Positions 24,597 through 37,000 of a stretch of DNA of 64,000 nt are shown piece after piece. The notes under the pieces were generated by a model. It had not been told where the DNA came from. It saw only the letters and a program-made list of their open reading frames with translations, and did not search any database. Origin of the DNA: Deuterostichococcus epilithicus. Its lineage: Eukaryota > Chlorophyta > Trebouxiophyceae > Prasiolales > Stichococcaceae. Both the position numbers and the translations under genes were made by a program. Every line of letters begins with the position of its first letter. The stretch's first letter is position 1. Location of the stretch: the NCBI GenBank assembly GCA_033439295.1, contig JAVTLE010000005.1, forward strand, positions 2,096,501 to 2,160,500. Direction: 5' to 3'.

Positions 24597-25631
24597 CGTT
24601 GCTGAGCCGAGGGCGTCAGAGAGTGTCGCCAACTTCGTCCCCGCTATTGTGACGTCGGGCCCAAATCACTGCTGCTGTCGAGCTTTCAGAGCCTTAATGG
24701 CTGGTAGCTGCCGGCATGCGGGACGCCGTCTGCTGGCACGCGGCTGTCAGCGTGCGGCGCAGGGGCTGTGGAAGAGCACCTGCAGTGTGTAGGCTGCCAG
24801 CGTCGACGCAAACATGCGGGACGCCGCAATGCACAACCGATGTGGCTTCATTACGAATCAAAGCGGAGGTGCAGGGCGCGGCCGCTGCACATGCTTGCAC
24901 AAGTCACAGATTTGCTCTGACACTGCCTAGATGTGAGGAGTCCGGCTGGGCGCCTCGAAGCCCAATTGCATCGCCACAGGCTGGTCGATATGCAGCGACG
25001 AACCGGCCTAACTAGGTGCTGATCAAACCCTTGCGCCCTCGTGCAGTAGCGCGTTGCGGTGTCTGGTGCAGCGGTCGCACCTGGGGTGAGCGGCCACGCC
25101 GCTGTCTGCAAAATCTACAGGTTCGTTCCGTGTGACGGCTGCGTGTACTCAGTGAAGCAGGCAACGTACGAATAATCTGCAGGGCCGGCTGCGCTCAGCC
25201 GCGGAGAAGATCTCATTGTGGACCTGTGGTCCTCGCTCTTGTGCTCTGATTAGACCCCTGCGACAGCCGCAGTGGCGCGCAATTCCATTCCCCATTTCTG
25301 TGTTGTGTCGCGCCGAGCAGATTTAATTCGACGCCACTGAGGTTCCTGCTCATCGGCAAGCTTGACATTCATGTCCCTGCACACTCAAACGACCAGCTGG
25401 ACCTGTCGGCGGGCCTGGCCATACTGCTGGCGGCACAGCACCGCCGCTTGTCGCTTGGCCGCAAAGCAGTTGTGTCTACCTCTCGGGACACGATTGGGAC
25501 GGCAGCGTCATGGCGTCATCCTTCAAGCGCCTCTAAACAACCTTTTCAAGACCAGCTCCCAGACTTCAAACCACGAAACCACAGCGGGCAGCCAACGCAG
25601 CAACTGTCTTTTCGTCCCTGTTCAAACAGGA
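24597..25631. other. Intergenic region between two minus-strand genes
   Basis: These 1,035 bases should contain the promoter of the Hint gene and the 3' UTR of the exchanger gene. No conserved coding block or repeat was found; short frames here look like noise. Confidence 0.5.
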
Positions 25632-28600
25632 TCATGCGAAATGGATGATGAGGTTGATGACCAGGTACACGCCGTACAGGCACGTCAGCAGCAGCGCCGC
25701 GCGCGCCGGGAGGTGTCCCCGATGCAGCAGCCCCAGCGCCAGCACGAGCGCGCAGTTGCCGCACACAATGATGGCGTCTGTCAGCACCGGCGCCGACAGC
25801 TGCACGTGCACGGCGCCGCTGCTGCCCTCGCGGCCCAGAAGCAAGAAGAAGCCGAGTCCCAAGCCGCACAGGATGTTGCACAGCGGGCCCGCGAAGCAGG
25901 CCGTCATTGCCATGTTGCAATACCTGTGCACGCACACTGGCCTGGGTGAGACGGTGAGACACCACATGCCAGCTTGCATGCAGCCATGCCAGGACATATG
26001 TCCAGCTACCAGTGGTGATGCTTCCTGCCTTTGAAAGCGGAACTGTGAAGGCCAACTGACAAAAATCAAGATGGAAGTCTGTTCGTACCCTGTGCGCGCC
26101 ATGGCGACGTCAGTAATGAGGTCAGGGATGCTGTTCCCCCACGCCAGCACCGTCAGCCCCAGCACCAGGCTGGAGATGTGCGCCAGCACGCCGAAAAAGC
26201 GCAGCAGGCCCACCAACTCTGATGCGACCTGTGGCGCCATCACCTTGGATAAGCTTGCATCAGCATGCCATCTTTAGAAGTGCTACTTGCCTCACAACAT
26301 GTACAGCGTGATGCAGAATCACAATTCGCGTTCAACGTCTAGCTGTACAGAGCACACACACTCGCAACAGCAGAGCAGTAAGCAGCCTGGCACCGCAAAG
26401 AGTGCGACCAAGGAGGGCAGCAGGGGGCAGCACCGTGTCGATCCACATACAGGCGACGGCAAAGCCAGCCAGCGCGACCACCACGGCGCCCACTGGCACG
26501 CCCGCGCCGCAGTCCCAGTCCGGCGGCACCTGCACATTCTCTGGCTCCCGCGTGGTCCAGTAGCCGCCGGCGGCGGCGGCGGCGCCGATGAGTGCTGCGA
26601 GCACGAGACCCAGGGCGCCGCAGCGGAAGTAGAGGGCCACCGCCAGGGGACCGCCAAACAGGCTGGCGACCAGCCACGGCCGCGAGTAGCACTCCTGCAC
26701 GCGGTGACACACGCCCTGAATCAGTTTCGAGTCTGGGAAAACGTAGCTGCAACCTGCTGTTGACTAGGACGTCGCTGATGAAGAGGCGAGTCGACGCACC
26801 ACTCAAAGCTGTTGGAGAAGGCTGCACTCTCGAGGCTGAAGGTCATGCATGTGTGTAACGGTCTGCCTTCCAGGAGCGTCTCGAACACGCAGGTCGTCGC
26901 ACACATCATACCTGCTCAAGCAGCGGGATGGTGAAGCGCCGCGCAATGGTCAGCGGCCACTCAACCACTACAATCGCCGCCAGCAGCCGCTGCAGCAGAT
27001 GCTGCTGCACAAAGCCACGCAGGGTGGCGTAGTGCGCCGCCTGCAGCCACACGCGCCGGCACTCCGGCTGGGTGAATCCGTTCGCCGCTGGCGGCGACTC
27101 GCCAGACACAGCCGCATCGGTGTCTGCAGTGCCGGCCGCGTCTGCTGCTGAAGGGTTACCAGCTGCCGCTGGGGCCACATGCGGGCCAGCGCTTTCCAGG
27201 TAGGCATTATCCACTGATGCCCGCGAATGCAGCACGGGCGGGCGGTAGACGCCACCTGGGATGCGCAACGATCGGTGCATAAGTGCGCAGGCACAGAGTT
27301 GACAATCTGCACTTTGCATGGAAGACACTTGTCTGTGCAAACACAGGCGCAATTACAGGTCGGCATCGGTACTGCAGCGCAGCAGGTGCAGATGGGGATG
27401 CACCTGGATCCCCATCCTCTGGGATGTTGACCCGCAGCCTTCGGAAGCTGGGCGAGTCTGACAGCGCCGCCCATGCTCGCTCCCTGCGCATCGAGGCAAT
27501 GCACGGTGTATGGTCATGTGACAATCGGCAGTGCATGAACCCCGTGATCCCCTCTGTAGTCCCACATTGGGAAAGGTGCAGGCGGCATAAGCCCAAAAGC
27601 TCAAAACCACCAGCTCAAAACCCCTGATTGCAGCTTCGCAAATCGTTCCCCGCACCTGTACTTGCTGCCGGGCATGTGGATCATGTCGCTGTAGGACAGC
27701 GGGGGGCTCATGACTGGCGCATTGCGGCGCCCCCGGTGGTGATGCGTCAGAGGCGGCACAACGTCCAATCCGTCGCCGCCCAGGCTGGCTGCTCGCCGCG
27801 CCGGCACGACGGCAGCTGGGAACCCCGCGCCTGGTTGGGAGTCCCTGCGTGGGAGCAGCCGGGAGGCTCATACAGCCATGGCGGCGCCGTACGCCGTCGG
27901 GGCAGCGCACGACAGAAGTTAGATCCTGTCAACACAGAAGCGTGCACAGTCACACTGTCGTGCCTTACAGCCCGTGCAGCCCGAGGCTGAGTAAACTTCG
28001 GCGGCAGCGACAGGCAACTCTGGCCATGCAGATGACACCGGTATGTGTACAGAGACGGACTGACCTGTGCCCGCCGTCGGTCACAGGCTTGGCCTGCAGC
28101 TCGATGCTGCGATCGCTGAGCTCGCCAGCCGACGCAGAGAAGGCCTTGCTCAGCTGCTGCGGCTGCTGCGGCAATTCGGCAACGGTGCTCAGCGCCGGCT
28201 GCACCCGCGGGCTGTCTGCGGGGCTGTCCGGCGGCGTCAGCAGCCCCGTCTCCAGATCCTTGCCCTCCTCGTCATCCCTGCAGACGAGTCGTCAATCCAG
28301 GAACGAGTTGTTTGCTGCAGTACTGCGACATACTGTGCATGCGGGACTGTGCATGTGGGTTTGCCAGGAGTCAGGTGGCGCCAACAGTCTCCACCTTCCG
28401 GCCCCCTGAATGCCCCAGGCGTTGGCTCCTTCCTGATCGCGCAACCTCTACACCGCTGGCCTCGCTGACCACAAGGCAAGCTTCCCAAGCAAGGCTTCCA
28501 AGCAGATCGGCAGAACTCACCCTGCGAGGGAGTCTGCCGGCCGGTGCCTCATGCGGTGCACCACGTCAGCGGCGCACACGACCAGGACATATGTCACATA

Positions 28601-28979
28601 GCCCCCCAGCAGCAGCGCCGCTTTCCCTCTTGTCACCTGGGCCAAAACATGTTTTGTATAATGGTCTGCGGAGACGGCGCACCCCACGAGTATGGGCATC
28701 GCAAAGCGCCTGCCGCGTCTGCACACGGCACACATGCCCCATCATGCACTGGAGCAGAGATGCGCATGACATACCCGTCCCGATGCCACGATGCCGGCAA
28801 CCACCGCCACAGCCAGCATGTAGGAAGACACGTCCCGGATGAGCGCGCCCCGCATGGTTGCGCCCTTGCCAGCGCCCAGCACAGCGCCCAGCACCACCGT
28901 GCCGATGAACATGCCCGCGCCTGCAGAGCAAGGCAGCGTCAATGCTGGAACTGGCAAACACCATCACTTCCTTCAGGAC

Positions 28980-29034
<55 letters not shown>

Positions 29035-30094
29035 CATCAGTCTGGCATGCTGCCCAAGGGGCCCCTCACCAAGCTGGCCGCCCAGCGCTAGCTGGTACTC
29101 GCCGCCTTTCACTGCCGCCATGGAGGAGAAGATGTCGGGCGCGCCGTTGCCCCAGGCCATCAGCGTCACTGCACATCATTCATCATTCAATGGTGGCACT
29201 GGTCACGGAAAGTGGTGCATGGCCACACGAACCGACTTCAGCACAAGCCCAAAATATCCAAGGGCAGCCCGCAGGTGACAGTTCAACCAACGACGACAGT
29301 GCGCCTACCTCCGGCCAGGCGCGGCGGCAGATAGAAGTCTTTCGACATCTGGGTCAAGATGGGCGAAAAGTAGTCCTCTGCCGTCGTCGACAGCACGCGA
29401 AAAAGGAGCGCCATGCCAAACATGCAGGCCACCTGCAAGAGTTGAGAACACATGGTTTCTCATGTCACCTCATCATGAATTGCATCAAATTGCTTGCGGT
29501 TGGCATTCATGAGAACAACACACGCCAAACCTGAAAACCCAGCTTTGCAAGCCATCCTGCAGGCTCGACGGTGCAGTAGTAGACGTGCAGATACTGGATC
29601 AGTGACCCTGCCGCACATCAATAGCCATGCCTGGATGCCGTTTGCCATGCCCTCAGCTTGAGCCACGATCTGTCAGCTTAATGTGGGCTCATTGTCATCC
29701 AGCATGTACTGCACCTGATGTGCAGTGGGCGCTAACGAAGTCACAGCGATCCTCCTGCGGTACGCTGCTCACGCCGTCGCATGGTGCATCCTGCAAGAGC
29801 AGGCGCCACAGGTGGTTTGAGTTTGGCATTGGGCTCCCAGCCTGCTGACGGGAGAGGTCGTCGTCTCGTTCTCACCTTTGAAATTACATCCAGTAAGCTT
29901 CTGCTGCGCAAGCTTGTGACGCTGTGAGGAGTATCGTACAGCCAGCACCGTCCGAGTAGGAACGCAGAAGCCAAGACCAACAGAAGAACTCGGACAAGCC
30001 CCCAGGAGCTCCTGTTTCTGACCCGCTTCGCTGGCACTGATGCACAAGGGCTCTCCAGCTCACTGCACCGGGAAGAGGGAAAGCCCGACAGCAT
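25632..30094 (-). CDS. Cation/Ca2+ exchanger, CaCA superfamily (CCX/NCKX6-like)
   Basis: Membrane antiporter that likely exchanges Ca2+ for Na+, K+ or H+. Fourteen exons with agreeing phases give 789 residues: 29876-30094, 29715-29790, 29531-29607, 29309-29432, 29070-29168, 28775-28920, 28521-28636, 28065-28277, 27656-27844, 27404-27483, 26912-27213, 26434-26715, 26089-26243, 25632-25923. The N-terminus has a signal-anchor helix (VRVLLLVLASAFLLGRCW), then IQYLHVYYCTVEPAGW. The first alpha repeat has TLMAWGNGAPDIFSSMAA and the second LAWGNSIPDLITDVAMAR followed by NMAMTACFAGPLCNILCGLG. About 270 residues of hydrophilic loop (exons 8-11) separate the halves, as in this superfamily. The second repeat has Pro where relatives usually have Gly (GNS-x-G-D), so ion choice should not be assumed. 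It is divergent with PrimPol. Confidence 0.93.
28984..29034. repeat. CAGG tetranucleotide microsatellite, about 13 units
   Basis: An uninterrupted CAGG/GCAG run of about 51 bases lies inside an intron of the exchanger gene, between the exons 28775-28920 and 29070-29168. Length polymorphism is likely. Confidence 0.97.
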
Positions 30095-30470
30095 CGCACA
30101 TTCAGGTACCAGATGGCTCTAGACGATCTGCCTCAACGTTTCAACCGACACCAGGAGCATATGGTCAATAAGTAACTTACAAGTTTCCAAGACAGCAAGT
30201 CTGATGCCAGCTCCGTTCTTATTTGCCGTTTACGCTGTAAGGCGTAGCGAGAGGGGGAATTTTTCCAGCTTCTGTCTGACCAGCGGGGGGACTCTCACAC
30301 CCAAGCAAAACTCCAAAACTTGAACCCCGCAGCAGCTTGCAGCAGCCGCTTTCGCAACCTCGCCAGGTGCATGTTATCCTTACTTCAACGTCTCGAAGTT
30401 CTGCAACAGTGAAAATCGACGTCTTCCGATGTAAGAGGACGAACAGGCTTGTCACCACGTCAGTGCGACC
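30095..30470. promoter_or_regulatory. Divergent promoter region of exchanger and PrimPol genes
   Basis: These 376 bases lie between opposite start codons. No motif could be assigned. Confidence 0.5.
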
Positions 30471-33400
30471 ATGACCGCGATTGAGCCTCCGCTGCAGCGA
30501 GTGAGGCGCCTGCAGTGCAGCGACGCGCAGCAGGACTCTAAAAGGCAGCGCTGCCAGCCGAATACTCCACCAGTCCTCGCAGAATGTACAAACCTCAGCC
30601 GGTCGGCGGCAGCGGCGGCAGCGCAGGACTGCACGGCAAGTGCAGTCTGGACGCAGGAACAGCAGGACGGCTGCAAAGCCTCTCCTTCGGCGCATGATGC
30701 GACGGCACAGCAGCTTCCAGCATGCGAAGCCGGCAACAAGGTGGTTCCAGACCCTTCATCAGGGCAGCATGGCGGGGAGAGTTCTGCTTGCGCTGACGGA
30801 CCGCAGCAGGCGCAGCAGAGCTGCTATATAGAAGCTCAAGCACCCAGCCAGGCGGCTATGCCGCGGCAATTAGCATGCACTGGAGACGACAGCGAGCCTG
30901 CGTCCAGCCGAACATCGGCGGTGCGGCGGGCCGGCGGTGCAGAACCAGCAACAGCATGGCGGTCCCGCCCTCTGCGCAGCTTCTATGGCAGCCCAGGGCA
31001 GAGTACGGTGGAGCTGCGCATCCAGCGCTTCCTGCAGGTGCTTTACGACTCTGGGGTCGGGATCTGCATCCGAATCATGTGACCAGCGCCGCCTGCGAGC
31101 ATGCACCGTCTGGATGACTTCTCAGCATATGTACCGCGAATCCACTTCTGCTCGCAGGGCGTCAAGCTGCGCCTGCGGCCTCATGCGCCCTACAAGGTGT
31201 TCCCGCAGCAGGCGGCGGCGTTTGAGTATGCAGACGCGCATTTAGAGGAACACGACCTCAGGTGTGTGGTGCAGCTCGCCTGTACACCTCCCTCCAGACT
31301 CCTGTCGGTGTGTCCGACTCCAATCACACGGCCACACAGCCATGCCATGCTGAATTCGCCCACAGGAGTCGGGAATGCAGATCTGACAACAGCAAGCTCG
31401 ACAGACGCAAGATGCAAGAGCTGCAATCGAGGATGCAGCACACTCCATACTGCAGGATCTTCTCATTCGAGCAAGGCGCCAATGGCACGCGGCATTTCAT
31501 GGCGACCACGTACAACGAGTTCTGGGCGCGTTACCGCATTGCAACCTTCCACCGGCACCACTACGAAATCATCCGCGAGGGGCAGCCCTGCAATTTGTAC
31601 TTCGGTGCGACGTCTGTCCCGTGCAAGCCGCTCGTGCTGTATCAATGCCACGATGCCTCGCATAGAACTTTTGGCAACACCTGGGGTTGCCAATAATGCC
31701 GCTGCTCCCACCGAGGGGCCAGGGCCTCAACTTCACAGACCTGCCTGCTCCGCTTGCCTGACATCCTGGACTTCCAGGCATGATAATTCGTGCAGATATA
31801 TTCTCTGGACCTTGCAGACCTGGAGTACTGCCCGGATGTCAACAGCGGCGCCGATGGCGATGCGCTCGTCGATGTGCTGCTGGCCGATGTCACCGCCGCA
31901 CTGCGGGCGCGCTTCCAGCTGGACCTTGACGCTGCAGCACATGTGCTGGAGCTGGACTCGTCGACGCCGGCCAAATTCTCGCGGCACGTCATCGTGCGGC
32001 TGCCAGGCGCAGCCTTCGAGACCAACCGCGACGCCGGCGCCTTTGTGGCGCAGCTCCTGGGCGGCAATGCGCCCAACGGGCCCTTTGGCGTCATGAAGGT
32101 AAGAACATTCCTTCGCAGTGTTACATCGACTTGGCAAGTGTCATATCCATGCGGGGGTTGCCACAATCCAGGTGCAGGATGGCCCTCTGGGCACCATGGC
32201 GGAGCAGGGCCAGCAATGCTACATTCGACAGGTCTTGACTTGTGACTGCTTATTGCAGGATGCGGCTGGCGCCAGGACATGCTTTGTCGACATGAGCGTG
32301 TACAGCCGGAACCGGGCCTTCCGGCTGTACCTGTCATCGAAAGCCGGCAAGCAGGCCGTCCTGCAGCCGACAGGTGTTCGTGCTCAAGAGCAAAACCCTG
32401 TTGTGGGCTGCCATCGAAATGCCCGAAGCTTCAGTGTGCAAGACACGACAGGGCTTGTAAGTTGCCCTGAGTGTGCATTTCCCACACCGCTCCAGGCCGC
32501 AGCAGCATCAGCATGGCCGTTCCGGGTGCAGGGCGCCTGGCAGCGGCGGCGGCGTGCCAGAAGGACATCTTCATGCAGTCGCTGATCTGCAACGTGCCCC
32601 CCGGGTGCCAGCTGCTGCGATGCGGCGGCTCCGGCGCCGCGACGGCCTGGCAGCGCGTGAAGCAGCCCGCTGGTCACAGCCGCGCACCCGTTGCCGGCTC
32701 GCAGGCGCACCGACCGCCGTCGCCCTTCCCGGCCATCGATGCTTTTCTTCTGACCGTCTGCACACAGGTGTGCCGGCAGAACTCTCGCTCGACTGGCTAT
32801 CTGTTGCTATGGCGCAAGCAGAGCCAGCCGCCCGATGGCTTGCAGCACCATGCCCGGAGGCCGCCGCTGCCTCGACTGCCACCTGACCCGGACATCTGAT
32901 GCTATCAACAGGGTGGCAGCCAGGGCTATGTCAGGAGCTGGACCGCCGTCGACAGTAGCATCGTCCTGTACGGCGTCGCAGGCAATCGGTGCAACCGGTT
33001 CTCAATGCTGGCGGCCCCTCTGTGCGTCTGAGCAGCGCTCAAGCCTGCCCGCCGTCCGGGTCAGCGCTGTGTCTTGTGTCGTACAAGTTTTGGTGACATC
33101 ACGACACACATTGCTGCGGACCTCCTTTCTGCGCGTCTGTGTGCAGGTGGTGCGGCAACATCGGGCGGCAGCACAAGAGCAATGGCGTGTACATCGTGGT
33201 GGACCTGGCGGCGGGGCAGTGGTGGCAGAAGTGTTTCGACCCAGATTGCAGGGCATACCGTTCGGTGGCTATGCCGCTGCCGCCGGATGTTCTGCCGCCT
33301 CCCGCCGGCAGCCCCGGCGGCAGCAGGCGAGCGCTGTCTTGACACCCAGGCTCACGATCGAATGGCATGCACCTGCGACCCACCGCAGCTGTGCCTAGCG

Positions 33401-33734
33401 AGGGGCCATCAGGTGCTCGGGGCTCGGCTGCTCGGAATTGCAGCATGACATCTGCTTGCCAAGCGGCAAGCTGCCTGCATTTGCGGGGTGCACCCTGGGC
33501 GAGCTGTCCAACGCTCAAGCTGTTCAATGCTCAAACATCGCATCTTTGCGTGTGTGTGCGTGCAGGTCTAACGAGGGCGTGCTGGAAGGCGAGATTGCGC
33601 TGAACGACGATGCCATCCTGGCCGCGGCGGCAGAGGAGGCGGAGGCGGACCACGCCTGTCTGGGCGCGCTGTTGCAGTGGGAGCGCAGCCAGCAGCAGGC
33701 AGTCGTCGGCAGCCGAAGTGTTTTGCGGACCTGA
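30471..33734 (+). CDS. PRIMPOL: PrimPol (archaeo-eukaryotic primase-polymerase)
   Basis: DNA primase/translesion polymerase that restarts stalled nuclear and mitochondrial forks. Exons: 30471-31037, 31158-31261, 31456-31604, 31818-32098, 32259-32373, 32496-32656, 32705-32767, 32912-32988, 33147-about 33335, and a probable last exon 33566-33734. A disordered N-terminus of about 185 residues precedes the catalytic core. Core blocks are RIFSFEQGANGTRHF, FHRHHYEIIREGQPCNLYF, the catalytic DxE at about 274-276 (LYFDLEYCPD), LDSSTPAKFSRHVIV, and the third acidic residue in CFVDMSVYSRNRAFRLY. The zinc-knuckle that human PrimPol needs for priming is complete: C-G-N-I-G-R-Q-H then K-C-F-D-P-D-C. The final exon is acidic (GEIALNDDAILAAAAEEAEA) and may be an RPA-binding tail. 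The junction into that exon is uncertain; without it the frame stops at 33342. Confidence 0.93.
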
Positions 33735-34068
33735 CCATGTGGTGCTGCTCATTGAGGGTGGCGCAGGCGGCGTGGGTGTTTTTCTTTGTTTTTTATTCTG
33801 TGCACAATCAAGTGACGCCAGTCTTGCATTGGTGCACAGGTAATACCAGCAGAGTTCGGTTGGCTTTGTGGCAGAGCTGGTGCAAAGCTAGTCTTGTTAA
33901 ATCTTTTGCTGACGTTTTGCCGTAGAGTTTGCAGAAAGTTGCAAGCTACAAAAAACACCTACTTGAGCCAGAGGCTCCCTCAGTCACAGTGCCAACAGCA
34001 ACCTGGTCTGCCATCGGTCCTCCGGGTCACATTACAGGCGTAGCTGATCCAGCATCTCAGGACGGCCT
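33735..34068. other. Convergent intergenic region (two 3' UTRs)
   Basis: These 334 bases lie between convergent stop codons. T-rich stretches near 33780-33800 fit a 3' UTR. No other feature is seen. Confidence 0.5.
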
Positions 34069-37000
34069 TCAGGAGGCACTCTGCTTTGCTGAGAGGCTGT
34101 CCACGGACTGCTTCATGGCGTCGGCGATCTTGATCACCGACTGCTTGGCCTTGCGGTTTGTCGACGGCGCCTTCCCGCGATTCAGCCGGGCCGCCTCCTT
34201 CTGCATTGCCGCCACCTTCTCCTGGAAAGACCTGCAGGACAACATACCTGTGATGAGTATTGTGCGGCACTGCCGTGCAGTATGTATGACTGTAATCGAT
34301 TGGCCCTGCTGCATGGCACCCAGCAATGCCAGCTTTTTTTACTCCCGTCAGGTTCAATAAATCCTGCTGGCAATCCAGGCCAACACAGCACAGCGGCACA
34401 CAGCCACAGACTCTGTGTGCCACGATGTCATCGAACGTACCTGGCGAAGCTTGCGTTGGCCGGCCAGGCCTCTGAGCGCCGCAGCTGGGTCAGCGCACCG
34501 TTTACGATGGCGCGCACCATTGACGGCACCTCCCCGAAACGGCATGCCTGCAGGCAGCCCTTACCCTTGCCCAGCACCTTGAGCGCGTTGCCTGCGAGCA
34601 GGTTGACCACAGACGGCGTCAGCTGGGACACTTGGGATCCAACACGCTCGTCTGGCTCGCCGTGGTGCCTCAACATGCTTGCCGGCGAATTATGGGTGTG
34701 AGGCTGGTCGCTGCAGCATTGCGAGTGTTTGTTGGTGCTGCTATGCTGATTCTGAAGCTATTGAACTCTTCCAGACTGCATCCTGCTAATTATCGTGGTA
34801 TTCCAGCTGCTTATTCCCACAACGTAGCATCAGGTCGGGCGCCCATGTGCCGGTGCTGTGCTCACCCAGCGGCCCGGCGTCTGGCTCGCCGTCCAGCAGG
34901 TTGATGGCGCCGTCGCCGTCGTTGTCACTTTCGTGCCACTCGTCCTCGTCCGAGTCGCTGTCGTTGCCGGCAGTGCCCGGCCGCGGCGAGGGCCCGCCGC
35001 CACTGGTTGACGCCATGCCGCCAGCGCCGCCAACCGNGGCGGCGCTGCCGCCGCCGCCGCCGCTCTCGCTGCCGGCGCCTGCGATGCCGGCCGNGCTCGC
35101 GGCGCCGGCCCCCAGCTGGGAGGCGCCGCCTGCTGAGGACGCCGGCAGCGGCTGCGGCGCAGGGCCGCCCGGCACAGAACCGGAGGCGGCTGCCCAGGCG
35201 GAACCTGCTGCAGCAGACTTTGCCAGCAGGTGCTTTGGGTGCGGGTGCGGCGTGCGCGGCTTGGTGGTCAGTTTCTTGCCGTCCAGGCCTCCGATCTGAA
35301 CATGGACACCTCGGGTGTCAAAAAAGGAAGCGGGGTTTTCGGACCTTGATGCGCTTGCGTTGACACCGGTAGGGAGCGCGCGTCACGACTTGCAGTGGAG
35401 AACTTGCAGCGGTGTCTTGTGCAGGTACGAGGTGATGCATGCACACGAGGAGCTCGATGCGAGGGGTGGAAAACAGGTCCCCCGGCTCGCACCGCGGGAT
35501 TGAAGCCGCTGGCGGCCTCCTGTCCTGGGTCCTGCGACAGGCTGTAGCTGTCCACGCCGCCGGTACTGGCCCCGGCCTGGGTGACAGCAGGAGGACTGCT
35601 CACGAGGTGTCCGATCCTGTGCCGACCGCTCCCGTACCAATGGGTCATGAGGTCCAGCATGGCTTTTCAGTAAGGGTGTTCTCATGTGCTCGGTGGCCAT
35701 GCTGGCCGGGCTGGCCAGCTGCTGTGGCGCGCACCCCACCTTCGCAGCTGCCGCAATGACGGCGCCGGCCCCAGGCTAGAAACAGGTGTGGGGCAGAACA
35801 TGGGTTGGCCCGCGCAGCCGGGGCGGTCAGCCCCCACAACGCACCTGCTCCGCGCTGGTGGCGGGCTGCTTGGGCGCCGCCCGCTGCATCAGCAGCTGCT
35901 GCTGCAGCAGTTCCTGCGGCAGTTGGCCGCCCGCCGCCCCCGGCGGCCGCGGCGGACGCGCCGCCATGGCAGCAGCAACCGCGGCGCGCTGCGCGGCGAG
36001 CGCCGCGCCCGCCTCGGCGTCCAGCACCGCGTCTGCCGCGGCGGCGAGGCCCGGCAGTCGCGCCGCAAGCGCGGCGCGCGGGTCGGTCGTGTACTCGCGG
36101 CTGGACAGCACCGTCAGGTGTGCTTCGGCGGACTCGTGCAGCGCCCGCAGGTACTCCCGGGCCAGCAATGCCACAGCCGGGTCCTGTGCATGGGCAGAGC
36201 ACCTGTAAGTGGGAATGTGTGCCGCACCAATGAGCATGGGCACGAGGGGTGCTTCCCACACCGATGGAGGCGACAGGCTGTGCCTCGTGCGCAGAGGCCA
36301 TCCCCAAGCCGGTGCAGGGGACGCTGCTGGCTGACGAACACAGCAAAGACCTCCAGCCTCCAGAGGATTCGAACCGCGCTGTGCTACGGGAAAGGGCGGC
36401 AAACCTCGTGCTTGGCGGCGGCGGCGATGGCGGCGATGGCGCCGCTGCTGGCCTGCGCTCGCAGCGGCAGGTAGGAGGAGCCGATCTCCCGCTGAAAGTC
36501 CAGCGCCTCTGTCACAAGCCGCGCTCGCTTGACCTTTCGCTCCAGCTCCAGGTGCTGCCGACCCTGGACAGGAGAATGAGCGCATAGTGCATTTGCACAT
36601 GCAAGGCGCGGCGGGGGTCTTTCAGGCCCCCCCTGAGCTGACTAGAGAGACCAGCGCAGCTTGCCTGTCGTCTTCCACCTGCAGCAGCGTGCTGGATCGA
36701 GGTTCGTGCATGACAGAGCAGAAACAAGGACGGTGCATTTCGGACCTGGTCAGCTGGCCCCACGCCATTGCACAACACCTCGCCACCAGCCGGCTGCATC
36801 GCACCGCCCTCATGGAACCCTGCGTGGCGTCCATGAGCACCGTCACAGGTCGCACGTCCCAAAATCTGCAGGGTGTGCCACGCACTGCATCCCAGCAGTG
36901 CATGTCTGCAGCTGCCCTGCAAGGAGCACCAGGTCTCGGGCCCAGGCACCCCGCAGCACACGCTGTTCCTGCATACTAACGCCTAATGGTGGCGCAGTCC

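Noticed and set aside
25362-25949. Frame of about 195 codons on the plus strand near the exchanger end
   Set aside because: It overlaps the terminal exon of the exchanger in antisense and has no conserved content.
28984-29034. Possible CRISPR-like regular repeat
   Set aside because: It is a simple CAGG microsatellite with no spacers, inside an intron of a eukaryotic gene.
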